Positions 34,019 through 42,854 of a DNA stretch of 64,000 nucleotides are shown here, in pieces. Position 1 is the first letter of the stretch, and each line of letters opens with the position of its first letter. This stretch comes from an uncultured Christensenellaceae bacterium. GTDB lineage: Bacteria; Bacillota; Clostridia; Christensenellales; UBA3700. Made by a program: the position numbers and the translations under genes. The stretch is from positions 97,406 to 161,405 of the forward strand of contig CALWRH010000004.1 of assembly GCA_944383895.1 (NCBI GenBank), given 5' to 3'. The notes under the pieces are model-generated. The model was given only the letters and a program-made list of their open reading frames with translations, had not been told where the DNA came from and ran no database searches.

Positions 34019-35338
34019 CTACACCCTCCCACGAGTTTTAATACCAGCAATAACACTTGAATATGAATTACTTACAGGCTCATTGATTGACTGAGGACTA
34101 TCATTTAACTCACATATGGTTGGAGATACAGACAACAATTCAATCAAAACACTAGCTGCAATAGCGGAAGACAGCATGGGCGGCACCGCTTCGCCGATTT
34201 GTCTATATATATCATCGGATTTACCGCTAAACTCAAAGCCATTAGGAAAACTTTGAAGAAGTGCCGCTTCTCGTGCAGTAAGTCCGCGATCTTGTTCTGG
34301 ATGAGTATATCGTCCACTTGCGGGGTTCCTTGCATAGTGCGTAATTGTAATTGATGGTTTATCCCAAAAAAGTCGTCCATACACATCTGAAAAGCCCTTC
34401 GTTTTATCTAAGCATTTAGGTCCAACCCCAGCAGGTCTATTTCCACCATTATGTGGAACCTTTTGAATAACCTCAATGGTGCTTTTTTTATGTGCAGCAC
34501 TTTTATGCATAGCATCATGTGGATCTGCAACGCCAGCCTCTACTGAAGGCAAATGACCAATAGCATCTCGCACAGTCCTATATTCCGAAGACTTCAAATA
34601 GCCCGATGGTAATACAAAATTCTTTTTCATTCCGATTATAATTGAGCGGAAACGCTCTTGTGGAACGCCAAAAGCTGCCGCATTGTAAATATTTGCTTTT
34701 ACAATATATCCCATTTCTTCATAGGTTTTTTTTGCGGCAGAAAAATATTTCCAATATCGCGTTGATAAAAATTCTGGTACATTTTCCATAAGTATAACAT
34801 CCGGCTGAACTTTCTTAACAATCTCTGCAAAAGCCATAATTAAGCTGTTGCGAATATCATCCTCTTCGTTCCAGTGTTTTTTTCTATGTGAGGAAAAACC
34901 CTGACAGGGAGCGCATCCAATCATAACGGTTGGCTTATTCTTGTCATATCCGATCATATCCAATAATGTCGTAAGCGCTCCATTTGCAAATGCCAAATTG
35001 GTAATATCTTCATGAATAAGCGGCGTTCCAAAATTATGGCTATATGTCATTGCAGACATCTCGTTAACGTCACATCCTCCTAGCATTTTAAATGCAGGAA
35101 TCACACTATTAAGTGCAGCAAATCCCAATGAAGTCCCCCCCGCTCCTGAAAAAAAATCTATCAATTGAATGGGGTTGTTTGCATAATCTAAACGTTGGAT
35201 AGGACAAAACTTCTCCAAGGCGAGTTGCGCGGCAGAAATCAACTGTTTGCTATATGGTCTAAAATCTAATGACTTACTTTTTCCTTGCAAAACATTTTTC
35301 ATAAGCGTTATCCATGTCTCACACTCTCCTTTATTCAT
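34019..35338 (-). CDS. DNA (cytosine-5) methyltransferase (second)
   Basis: 439 residues, ATG preceded by GGAGGCG. Motifs in order: FFSGAGGTSLG, IGCAPCQGFSSH (catalytic Cys), MENVPEF, QERFRS, and QIGEAVPPM near the end. It has a longer N-terminus (about 60 residues) than its partner. Two m5C enzymes side by side often methylate the two strands of an asymmetric site; that is inference. Confidence 0.85.
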   Translation of the reverse strand: MNKGECETWITLMKNVLQGKSKSLDFRPYSKQLISAAQLALEKFCPIQRLDYANNPIQLIDFFSGAGGTSLGFAALNSVIPAFKMLGGCDVNEMSAMTYSHNFGTPLIHEDITNLAFANGALTTLLDMIGYDKNKPTVMIGCAPCQGFSSHRKKHWNEEDDIRNSLIMAFAEIVKKVQPDVILMENVPEFLSTRYWKYFSAAKKTYEEMGYIVKANIYNAAAFGVPQERFRSIIIGMKKNFVLPSGYLKSSEYRTVRDAIGHLPSVEAGVADPHDAMHKSAAHKKSTIEVIQKVPHNGGNRPAGVGPKCLDKTKGFSDVYGRLFWDKPSITITHYARNPASGRYTHPEQDRGLTAREAALLQSFPNGFEFSGKSDDIYRQIGEAVPPMLSSAIAASVLIELLSVSPTICELNDSPQSINEPVSNSYSSVIAGIKTRGRV

Positions 35339-35494
35339 ATATCGCCTCCATAATATTAGCTTTATGCCTTTTTCTTTGCAAATTCATAACTATTGTTTCT
35401 CTAGCATTGAAGTAAAAGTTGATCCTCATTTTCTTTTGACATTATACTTTGCCATATCGTTCTTATTTCTTTCATTTGGAAAGATAAATTGCTA

Positions 35495-35686
35495 CTATTT
35501 ATCAAATATAATATTGTTATTTTCGCAAAACTCTGCGAACTTGCGTTGCATGATATAGTTAGGATGCCTTACTCCATTCTCCCATTCGTTAACAGTTGAA
35601 AAGGCTACCCCCAATGTCTTTGCAAAATCTGCCTGACTTAGCATCAACTTCTGCCGAGCAAACTTAACCTTGTCTTTGTACTCCAT
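35495..35686 (-). CDS. XRE-type controller protein of the restriction system
   Basis: 63 residues from ATG 35686 (the preceding TTG is an unlikely start). The whole protein is a Cro-type HTH: LSQADFAKTLGVAFSTVNEW ... RHPNYIMQRKFAEFC. Small HTH proteins next to restriction genes usually are C-proteins timing expression. It lies 157 nt upstream of the methylases on the same strand. Confidence 0.65.
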   Translation of the reverse strand: MEYKDKVKFARQKLMLSQADFAKTLGVAFSTVNEWENGVRHPNYIMQRKFAEFCENNNIIFDK

Positions 35687-35719
35687 CAATATGTAACCCC
35701 ATTTTATCTTAATAGTATT

Positions 35720-35748
35720 ATTATAGCAGACTTATCGTAATAAATCAA
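35720..35748 (-). promoter_or_regulatory. Promoter of the controller gene
   Basis: Minus strand: TTGATT (35748-35743), 17 nt, TATAAT (35725-35720), about 34 nt from the ATG. Confidence 0.6.
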
Positions 35749-35783
35749 GCTCCGATTGCCCCTTTAACTGGACTCCAAAAATC

Positions 35784-35815
35784 AATTTGCAACCCTTGCG
35801 TGTGTTTGTCTTGAT
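35784..35815 (+). repeat. Left copy of 32-bp direct repeat flanking the M18/RiPP segment
   Basis: AATTTGCAACCCTTGCGTGT, then TTGTCTTGAT; 31 of 32 bases equal the copy at 43161-43192. The match stops right after CTTGAT, which is the nick-like motif. The right half of the origin hairpin is absent here. Confidence 0.7.
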
Positions 35816-35961
35816 TAGAGGTCGTTACAAATGACAAAAAGAGCAAGGGGCTCAAGACAACTGCTGTCTTTGCAATATATAGGTAAAAGATAGACAAAAA
35901 AGCGCGCACCTAAATTGCCTTGTGCGGAATAACAGGTATCCTTCCTAAAATTCATAATCTA

Positions 35962-35990
35962 TTGCGTTTTCGCGGGGAACGTGCTACAAT
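35962..35990 (+). promoter_or_regulatory. Promoter of M18 aminopeptidase gene
   Basis: TTGCGT (35962-35967), 17 nt, TACAAT (35985-35990); then AGGGGGAA and ATG at 36021. Confidence 0.55.
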
Positions 35991-36020
35991 ATAGCCGAAA
36001 AAGATACCAGGGGGAATTTT

Positions 36021-37421
36021 ATGTCAGATAAAAAAAATAAGGCACAGGAGCGTTACGATAAACTCGCCTATGTCAAGAAGAACTATTTTGAAGAGGCATC
36101 CAAGAATGAGCGCAATGATATCTATGCCTATGCCGAAGGATACAAGGCGTTTCTCGATGCCGCTAAGACGGAGCGAGAGGCTTGTGTAGTGGCGGTTTCA
36201 AGGGCAAAGGAGCAGGGATTCACAGAATATCATTTTGGAGATGCGCTCGTTGCTGGCGACAAGAAGTATTTTGTCAACCGTGGTAAATCTGTTGTCGTAT
36301 TCCGTGTCGGGACACGCAATCTTGAGACGGACGGCATGCGCCTTATCGCCTCGCACATCGATGCACCTCGCGTTGACATCAAACAGATCCCGCTATATGA
36401 GGACAGTGGCATGTGCTATCTCAAAACGCACTATTACGGCGGCATCAAGAAATATCAGTGGACAGCGATCCCGCTTGCGCTACACGGCATCGTCATTCTC
36501 AAAGACGGCACAAAGGTCTCTATCAGAGTGGGAGAGAATACCAAGGATCCAGTGTTCTACATCGATGACCTGCTTCCGCACCTCAGCGGTGAGCAGATGG
36601 CAAAGATAGGCGGCAAGATCATTGAGGGCGAACAGCTCAACGTAGTAGTCGGCGGTTTGCCCCACGCTGATGCCGAGGCTGGCAAGCGCATTAAGTACAC
36701 TGTGCTCGACTATCTAAACAAGGAATACGGCATGTGCGAGGAGGACTTCATCTCCGCAGAGCTAAGTGCCGTTCCCGCATATTCCGCACGCGACATTGGC
36801 TTTGACCGTGCCTTTATCGGCGCTTATGGCCACGATGACCGCGTCTGTGCATATACCGCACTTACCGCCGTCCTCAACAATGAGAGCGAGCACACCGTGC
36901 TTGCCATGCTTGTTGACAAGGAAGAGATCGGCAGCGAAGGCACGACGGGGATGCAGTCTAAGATCTATGAGGATCTCATGGAGGACATTTGTGCGGCGCT
37001 CAGTGCAAACTTTCGCAAAGTGCGCTATGCATCCAAATGCCTTTCTGCCGACGTGACCGCCGCATTCGACCCCAACTTCTCGGGTGTCTTTGAAAAGCTA
37101 AACGCCGCAATCGTCTCCTGTGGGACCTGCATGAGAAAGTTTACGGGTGCACGTGGAAAGAGCGGTTCCAACGATGCTTCTGCCGAATTTGTTGCTGAAG
37201 TCCGCAAGATATTCGATAAAGAGGGTGTCATATGGCAGACCGCAGAGCTCGGCAAAGTGGATGTGGGAGGCGGCGGTACGGTGGCAAAGTTTCTCGCCAA
37301 GCTTAACATCGACACCATCGATCTGGGCGTTCCCGTCATCTCCATGCACGCGCCTTGGGAACTCATCTCCAAGGCTGACCTCTACAGCAATTATCGCGCA
37401 TTTCTCGCTTTTATGAAATAA
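36021..37421 (+). CDS. M18 family aspartyl aminopeptidase
   Basis: 466 residues. Metal ligands fit the M18/M20 two-zinc fold: SHIDAPR (His, Asp), DKEEIGSEGT (Glu pair), AYGHDDRVCA and the C-terminal VISMHAPWE. M18 enzymes remove N-terminal Asp or Glu from peptides. It lies within the direct-repeat-bounded segment, next to a gene island encoding Asp-rich peptides, which may be coincidence. It uses more GC-ending codons than the AT-rich neighbours, so it may have a separate origin. AGGGGG upstream. Confidence 0.85.
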   Translation: MSDKKNKAQERYDKLAYVKKNYFEEASKNERNDIYAYAEGYKAFLDAAKTEREACVVAVSRAKEQGFTEYHFGDALVAGDKKYFVNRGKSVVVFRVGTRNLETDGMRLIASHIDAPRVDIKQIPLYEDSGMCYLKTHYYGGIKKYQWTAIPLALHGIVILKDGTKVSIRVGENTKDPVFYIDDLLPHLSGEQMAKIGGKIIEGEQLNVVVGGLPHADAEAGKRIKYTVLDYLNKEYGMCEEDFISAELSAVPAYSARDIGFDRAFIGAYGHDDRVCAYTALTAVLNNESEHTVLAMLVDKEEIGSEGTTGMQSKIYEDLMEDICAALSANFRKVRYASKCLSADVTAAFDPNFSGVFEKLNAAIVSCGTCMRKFTGARGKSGSNDASAEFVAEVRKIFDKEGVIWQTAELGKVDVGGGGTVAKFLAKLNIDTIDLGVPVISMHAPWELISKADLYSNYRAFLAFMK

Positions 37422-37850
37422 CGCGGCGCAGCGGGCATCTTCCTGTAAAATTGCCCTTTTCCACATGAGCGGCACTTACGCTGTCATGCCGTTCATTCAA
37501 ACGAAGTCGTTGCCGGTTTCAGATATGCATGTAACCAGAAAACATGTCGGTAAAATACTCGGTATATTCCGAACGTATTTTTATGGTTGCTTTGTAAAAA
37601 GTGCCAATAAGGGTATGATCATTGCAGGAAAAAGAAAGAACGAATAATGTTTTGAGAAGATGCAAATAGGCGCAAGAGCTACAAAGCAAATTCGTAAAGG
37701 AAAACTAGAGGGGGTGTTCTGTTGTCGGAACACTTCCCAGTTTTTTTGTACTTATAGGGGGATAAAATTCAAATTTATTCAATAGAATTTTCAAAATATT
37801 TATTACACAGTAGCGTCAATCCTGCAATTATTAAAAATGCTTGATCCCAC
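37422..37850. other. Gene-free stretch after the M18 gene
   Basis: No supported gene. A short plus frame (37465-37647) has no ribosome site or recognisable sequence. A terminator-like hairpin GGGTGTTC / GGAACACTTCCC lies at 37712-37737, followed by seven T's. Confidence 0.5.
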
Positions 37851-37879
37851 TTGACAAAATTAAAATTTTTAGGTATAAT
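37851..37879 (+). promoter_or_regulatory. Consensus promoter of RiPP pair 1
   Basis: Perfect TTGACA (37851-37856), 17 nt, perfect TATAAT (37874-37879), 22 nt before the precursor ATG. Confidence 0.8.
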
Positions 37880-37900
37880 TTATTCATAGGAGGTAATATT

Positions 37901-38002
37901 ATGATTTTTTATGACGATATTGAAACATCGTATGCTGCTGATTGCAAGTGCGATGACTATTGTTCCGATTGTCCCAATAATTCAACTGGTTGCGATGAAT
38001 AA
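37901..38002 (+). CDS. RiPP precursor peptide 1 (33 residues, Cys-rich, acidic)
   Basis: ATG follows TAGGAGGTAATATT. The 14-residue N-terminus (MIFYDDIETSYAAD) looks like a short leader; the rest contains five Cys (positions 15, 17, 21, 24, 31) with Asp between and around them (DCKCDDYCSDCP). It precedes a radical SAM/SPASM maturase by 62 nt and is transcribed from a consensus promoter. A hairpin between them may limit read-through. Size and Cys content fit a Cys-rich thioether-type precursor (sactipeptide/ranthipeptide-like), by inference. Confidence 0.75.
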   Translation: MIFYDDIETSYAADCKCDDYCSDCPNNSTGCDE

Positions 38003-38008
38003 CGCACG

Positions 38009-38046
38009 TACTCTCTCCTACACTAGGGGGAGAGTATATTATTTTT
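38009..38046 (+). terminator. Attenuator-like hairpin between precursor 1 and its maturase
   Basis: TACTCTCTCC / GGGGAGAGTA stem (38009-38036) then TATTATTTTT. It would give more precursor than maturase mRNA. Confidence 0.55.
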
Positions 38047-38064
38047 CAAGGCTTATATTGTATC

Positions 38065-39339
38065 ATGAATTACAAGAAATCTTTATATAATCTGCTTATT
38101 CCTTATACCAATAATGAAACCATCATTTTTAACTCTTTTACTGGTGCTATTGGAAAACTTGATAAAAACACCTTAAAGCATTACAATGAAAATCAATTTT
38201 CAGAAACAGAAATTGAGATTCTTTCCAAAAAGGGAATATTAATACCCGTTGATTTAGATGAAAAGAGTAAAATTAACAGTGAAAGAAAAAAAGGCATTGA
38301 AAATAACCATGCGAAACTTTTTAGAATTTGGCCCACCTCTGGTTGCAATGCAAGATGTTATTACTGTTTTGAAAAAGGCATAAAAATTACTAATATGTCG
38401 AAAAAGACGGCAGATGATGTAGTCAATTTCATTGATAATACACTAAACGAAGAAGATGTTTTAAGATTAGAGTGGTTTGGTGGGGAGCCGCTTTTAAATG
38501 TCGAAATAATTGATTACATCATGGATAAATTAAATATTATCTGCGCAAATAAACGGTGTGAAATTCAGAATTCCATGATAAGCAACGGAAGTTTGATTAC
38601 TGAAGATTTAGTATTAAAAATGAAAAACAAATGGAATATACAATCCATCCAAATCACTTTAGATGGTTATGACTCAACTTACAACCAAATAAAAAATTAT
38701 TATAATCCAGTTACTTGCAATTTTAAAAAAGTGATTGAAGCTATAAAATTACTTTCTAAAAGTGGCATAAAAACAGCTATCCGTATGAATTACGATACAA
38801 AAAATTATCAGAGTCTTGTAGAATTAATCGAATTTTTACATATAGAGTTAAGTGGATATAAAAAGCTAATATATTATGTCTTTCCTGTTTGGAGTTCCAC
38901 TGATGAATATGCCGAAAATTCATATTCTTCCACTACTATAGCAGATATGAACTTATTGTCATTATTTGACTTATTAGTAAAATATCGAATGAGTACCATC
39001 AAAGCCATAGCTCGACTTAATTATAAAGCACATGCTTGTCAAGCTTGGAATCTTCATAGTTATGCAATTTTACCCAATGGCGACATTGCTAAATGTTGTG
39101 AATCGTACAATCAAGTGATTGGTTCTGTTACACAAGGGATTACAGATATAGACACATATAATTTTTGGACAACTTCAATTTTAGAAGAAAAATGCGATTC
39201 ATGTATTTACCTGCCTCTTTGTCAAGGTGGCTGCAAGTCATCCTACTTTAATAGAATGCCGCATTGTTTTGCCTTTAAACCAATTATCAACGAAATACTA
39301 AAATGGTATGTTTCTTACTTAGACAACCAATGTAAATGA
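38065..39339 (+). CDS. Radical SAM/SPASM peptide maturase 1
   Basis: 424 residues. An N-terminal 85-residue region of the type that binds leader peptide (YNLLIPYTNNETIIFNSFTG), then the radical SAM cluster site C94-x3-C98-x2-C101 (CNARCYYC), a WFGGEPLL motif, and a C-terminal SPASM domain with the Cys pair at AKCCESYN, CDSCIYLPLCQGGC. This is the layout of Cys-rich-peptide maturases such as the CcpM type. No Shine-Dalgarno is obvious. It presumably modifies precursor 1. Confidence 0.8.
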   Translation: MNYKKSLYNLLIPYTNNETIIFNSFTGAIGKLDKNTLKHYNENQFSETEIEILSKKGILIPVDLDEKSKINSERKKGIENNHAKLFRIWPTSGCNARCYYCFEKGIKITNMSKKTADDVVNFIDNTLNEEDVLRLEWFGGEPLLNVEIIDYIMDKLNIICANKRCEIQNSMISNGSLITEDLVLKMKNKWNIQSIQITLDGYDSTYNQIKNYYNPVTCNFKKVIEAIKLLSKSGIKTAIRMNYDTKNYQSLVELIEFLHIELSGYKKLIYYVFPVWSSTDEYAENSYSSTTIADMNLLSLFDLLVKYRMSTIKAIARLNYKAHACQAWNLHSYAILPNGDIAKCCESYNQVIGSVTQGITDIDTYNFWTTSILEEKCDSCIYLPLCQGGCKSSYFNRMPHCFAFKPIINEILKWYVSYLDNQCK

Positions 39340-39417
39340 ATTCAATCCCGATTTTGGTTAAAATCAAAGAAATGGGGGTTTTATATCTAATTGTGATTGT
39401 ACAAATTTAATCGATCT

Positions 39418-39809
39418 TTATCTTTTTTGACGAATTGAACAATAATTAATATAACACTTTAAAATGTTACCTAATATTGGCTTATATACAAAATATTTAG
39501 GCTTTCTTGTAAAATTTGATGTTTTATAACCACCTTGACAGATGGGTTAATACATAATATCTTTACATTTTTTTTATCATCGATTCCCTGTCTTCTATCG
39601 TTATTAACCTTAAGACTCTCATTATAATTATTGAGAACAATAATTCCTTTCCTTAATAAAATAGAGCTTCTTGCAAAAGATTTAACGAATTATATCTTTC
39701 CATTAAATTATCTTCAAATAAACCAATTACGCCAGATAAAGTATCGAATATTATTGTCTTAACAGCCAAAGGGAATAAACAAGTTGTATCTTGATTTTTT
39801 ATACTTAAT
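39418..39809 (-). pseudogene. Decayed fourth radical SAM maturase (internal deletion)
   Basis: Following maturase 2 on the minus strand are translated fragments that align with maturase 1. The start KYKKSRYNLFIPFGC matches NYKKSLYNLLIPYT; TIIFDTLSGVIGLFEDN matches TIIFNSFTGAIGKLD; GIIVLNNYNESLKVNNDRRQ matches the next segment. After a jump, PICQGGYKTSNFTRKP and KPILGNILKCYINY match its C-terminus. It carries frame breaks, no ATG (ATT instead) and a central deletion of about 280 residues. A purged paralogue of maturase 1. Confidence 0.75.
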
Positions 39810-39826
39810 CGTTTCTCCCTACTTAC

Positions 39827-41137
39827 TTAAGAAGTATATTTTTTGCCTTTAGAAATATATTCTAAAACTTGATTCTTAATCTTAGCTAATAAAGCATTAT
39901 ATATCAAACAGTTCCCGTTCTTTACAGAACAATCATAGATACCAAAACATTCACACTGACATGCTGGATATAAATCACATGTTTGACATCCCAAATTCAT
40001 ATTGCCCATAGCACTTTGTTTTTGAGCATCATTGTAATATAATCCATCAAAAATAGATCCTATGACTTTATTCCCCAACCCAATATAATGCTCACATTTA
40101 TACAATTCTCCACTTGGACCTATAACGAAATTATTTTTCTTTGCCATCCCACAAAAAACTGGCTGAAAAAAAGGGGGCCGTTCTACTGATTGTTTAGGAT
40201 ATAGGCTTTCTTGTGAAAGTTTATTATAAAATCTTTTTTTTACAAGGGAAAATTCATCAACAAAATAACAGTTTCCACATAAATTATCAATATAGTCTCT
40301 AATATTGGAAAGACTGATTTTTATTTTCCCTTTAAGCCCTAAACCTTTCAATAAGTAATATGCTAATTTATAAAGTTCATGCAAATTTTTTTTATCAGCG
40401 TTCAGTCTAATGGTAACTGTTAATATATCCGCTATTTCTTTTATGTTATTTACAACGATATAAAAATTATTTTTATCCGTTCTTTTTCGCATTGCGTACG
40501 TTTCGCTAAATCCATCTAAGGTAATTTGCACGCGATTAATTCTTGCATCAGTAACTAATTTTTCAGCACGCTCTCTAGTTAATAATAATCCATTAGAAAT
40601 CATACTTGCATTATACTCAATCCCCAATGGCTTAAGTAAGCATAAAAGTCTTTCACTAATATTTAATATCAAATCATAGCAAAGCATTGGCTCCCCGCCA
40701 AACCAACAAATCTTAAGCTTTTTGATGCTTTTCTTGTTTTTTATCGTTTTAACAATAAATTGTATGACTTTATCCGCAGTTTCGGTCGTCATTACAACTT
40801 CTTTATCGCTGTTCGCCTCAAAGCAATAAACACAATTCATATTGCATTTCATTGTAGGAGCAATAACATAAGACAACGAATCTACCTGATCAGATTGCAA
40901 TTTAGAATGCATTATATATTTAGCTTTAAAAAATTCATTTTGACAATTTGGTACTAGAAAACCTTGCCTTATTAAATCATAATGAATTTTTTCAGAACAT
41001 TGAATTTTTTCCCCCAATAATTCTTGATATATAACATTTTCCAATCTAACAATTGAACCAGAAAAAGTATTATATAAAATGACAGTATTTTCATCTTGAG
41101 AAATCTTAATAGAATACTTTGATAGTTTATAAATCAT
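39827..41137 (-). CDS. Radical SAM/SPASM peptide maturase 2
   Basis: 436 residues, 3 nt after the stop of precursor 2. N-terminal recognition-type region, then C98-x3-C102-x2-C105 (CNMNCVYC), WFGGEPML, and a C-terminal SPASM with CEHYIG, CQTCDLYPACQCECFG. It resembles maturase 1 in organisation but is diverged. Coupled translation with precursor 2 suggests a dedicated pair. Confidence 0.8.
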   Translation of the reverse strand: MIYKLSKYSIKISQDENTVILYNTFSGSIVRLENVIYQELLGEKIQCSEKIHYDLIRQGFLVPNCQNEFFKAKYIMHSKLQSDQVDSLSYVIAPTMKCNMNCVYCFEANSDKEVVMTTETADKVIQFIVKTIKNKKSIKKLKICWFGGEPMLCYDLILNISERLLCLLKPLGIEYNASMISNGLLLTRERAEKLVTDARINRVQITLDGFSETYAMRKRTDKNNFYIVVNNIKEIADILTVTIRLNADKKNLHELYKLAYYLLKGLGLKGKIKISLSNIRDYIDNLCGNCYFVDEFSLVKKRFYNKLSQESLYPKQSVERPPFFQPVFCGMAKKNNFVIGPSGELYKCEHYIGLGNKVIGSIFDGLYYNDAQKQSAMGNMNLGCQTCDLYPACQCECFGIYDCSVKNGNCLIYNALLAKIKNQVLEYISKGKKYTS

Positions 41138-41140
41138 CTT

Positions 41141-41329
41141 TTAGTCCCTATCACACATATCGCATCCATCACAGAAACAATTATCACAATCACAGCTACA
41201 ATAATAATCGCAATTACAGTCATCGCAATCGCAACGACAAGGCCAATCATGACTGTCAGGACAATCATCGCGATTCAACCAACAATCACCAACACTTAAT
41301 AAAATACCCGTTTCTAAAATAATATCCAT
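41141..41329 (-). CDS. RiPP precursor peptide 2 (62 residues, 14 Cys and 16 Asp)
   Basis: ATG at 41329 with AGGAG 8 nt upstream; longer frames are rejected. After a 14-residue leader (MDIILETGILLSVG) the core is almost only Cys, Asp and Tyr/Asn: CRCDCDDCNC, CSCDCDNCFC, CDGCDMCD. 14 Cys in 62 residues is extreme. It is followed after 3 nt by maturase 2, and its promoter is TTGACA-17-TATCAT. Metal binding is the alternative to thioether crosslinking; a metallothionein-like role cannot be excluded. Confidence 0.8.
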   Translation of the reverse strand: MDIILETGILLSVGDCWLNRDDCPDSHDWPCRCDCDDCNCDYYCSCDCDNCFCDGCDMCDRD

Positions 41330-41376
41330 TATTCTTCTCCTGATCATATACACATAAAACATTATTGTGTGAGAAA

Positions 41377-41405
41377 ATGATATCATAAGAAAACTACTTT
41401 GTCAA
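41377..41405 (-). promoter_or_regulatory. Promoter of RiPP pair 2, with overlapping dyad
   Basis: Minus strand: TTGACA (41405-41400), 17 nt, TATCAT (41382-41377). An inverted repeat AAAACTAC (41390-41397) / GTAGTTTT (41414-41421) surrounds the -35 box and could be an operator. Confidence 0.65.
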
Positions 41406-41578
41406 TGTGCAACGTAGTTTTCTAATTTTTTCGAATCAGCCTCAAAAATATCACCTTTTACTTAGCGACACCATGGCACAGAACTGCGGTATAACTAAAA
41501 ATAAACCGCATAAAAAAGACAAGCATTCCATCTATTATCAACAAGTACTTTTATGTTTTACTAATATGCAATAATACT

Positions 41579-42790
41579 TTATTCATTATGCATCCAACGT
41601 CCCTTTTTAGGAGAGTAAAAGCAACGAGGATTCTTTTGTTTAATACTTCCCGCAGCTATACCTAAAGGTCTACAATCCTTGCAAGCATATCTAAATTCAC
41701 ATTGTTTACATTCATCCAATTTTGAAAAATCATAATGCCAAAAATTTTTACATGCATTTGAGTTTAATATTTCAAATATAGACTTATCTTTCACATTTCC
41801 ATATACTATTTGTCGTTCAAAAACACACGGCAATACATCTCCTGTTTCACTTACAACAAATTTTCCATACCAACATGTATTTCTTTGTTGTGCAGCATGA
41901 AACCTTTGCTCAGATATTGAAAAACGAGGTTTCGTTCTACATTTTAGTTCAATTAGATCTTTCCTTGTTGCCTCATGAAATTTATCCCCACAACTTTTTA
42001 CAGATCTAACTAAATCAAATTTATATTTTTTTATGCCAAGCTCTCTAATAAATTTAATCGTATCGTTATAGTACTCTTCATTTTCACGCATGATTGATAC
42101 AGCTATTGTAATAGATAAATTATTGTCCAACATCCTATGTATATTATCAACCGTTTTATTAAAGCTGCCTTGCGTTAAAGTTATAGCATCATGAATTTGA
42201 GCATTAGGTCCATATAATGACACATTGATACGGACAGAATTTCGAACGAAACATTTTAACAACTCGTCATGTAAAATTGTGCCGTTTGTGAAATACGAAA
42301 TGCTTTTAAAGTTTAAGTTTCCTGCATAATCTATCAATTTAATAATTTCATTACAACACGAAGGCTCCCCTCCGATAAACTGAATATGCTTACAATTCAA
42401 TGTGTTTAATTGATCAAGAACCAAAAACCATTCTTCTGTTTTTAACTTATTGCTTTTTGACTCATGAGTTATACCCTCATAGCAATGTATACATTTAAGA
42501 TTGCAGGACTGCGTAACTTCAAGCCAACAAAAATTTATTTCTGTATCAAATTCTTCTTTAAAATTAAATTCTTTATAGCTATATTCAGGATCAATTAATT
42601 CTTTGGAATATAGCTCGTACAAATATCGTTGCTCATCAATATTTTCTACACGATTTGTTTCTATATAATTTTTAAGAAAAACACAGGCTTCGTGATTTAT
42701 AGCATAAATCCTACTTCTTTTAAAATCATATATTGCACCATTAACGGCTCCAAATACTACTGCTGTTGTTTTAGAAAGAGAAATTACCAC
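41579..42790 (-). CDS. Radical SAM/SPASM peptide maturase 3
   Basis: 403 residues starting with GTG at 42790 (AGGAG 9 nt upstream). The cluster site is C96-x3-C100-x2-C103 (CNLKCIHC); SPASM-type Cys at CVFERQ, CKQCEFRYACKDC. Its N-terminus (MVISLSKTTAVVFGAVNGAI) differs from maturases 1 and 2, fitting a different precursor. It lies 64 nt after precursor 3, with a hairpin between. Confidence 0.8.
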   Translation of the reverse strand: MVISLSKTTAVVFGAVNGAIYDFKRSRIYAINHEACVFLKNYIETNRVENIDEQRYLYELYSKELIDPEYSYKEFNFKEEFDTEINFCWLEVTQSCNLKCIHCYEGITHESKSNKLKTEEWFLVLDQLNTLNCKHIQFIGGEPSCCNEIIKLIDYAGNLNFKSISYFTNGTILHDELLKCFVRNSVRINVSLYGPNAQIHDAITLTQGSFNKTVDNIHRMLDNNLSITIAVSIMRENEEYYNDTIKFIRELGIKKYKFDLVRSVKSCGDKFHEATRKDLIELKCRTKPRFSISEQRFHAAQQRNTCWYGKFVVSETGDVLPCVFERQIVYGNVKDKSIFEILNSNACKNFWHYDFSKLDECKQCEFRYACKDCRPLGIAAGSIKQKNPRCFYSPKKGRWMHNE

Positions 42791-42810
42791 AACACACCAC
42801 TCCTACAGAA

Positions 42811-42838
42811 AAATAAGCAACAATATTGTTGCTTATTT
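42811..42838 (-). terminator. Attenuator-like perfect palindrome between precursor 3 and its maturase
   Basis: AAATAAGCAACAAT / ATTGTTGCTTATTT, 14-bp perfect palindrome; the minus strand runs on into TTTTCTG. It is parallel to the hairpin after precursor 1. Confidence 0.55.
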
Positions 42839-42854
42839 ATTTCTGATCAATTAG

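Noticed and set aside
27336..35689. Complete BREX or DISARM system
   Set aside because: No BrxC/PglZ, helicase or DrmA/B genes; only methylases, a nuclease-MTase protein and an ATPase.
37465..37647. 60-codon plus frame after the M18 gene
   Set aside because: No Shine-Dalgarno, promoter or family resemblance.
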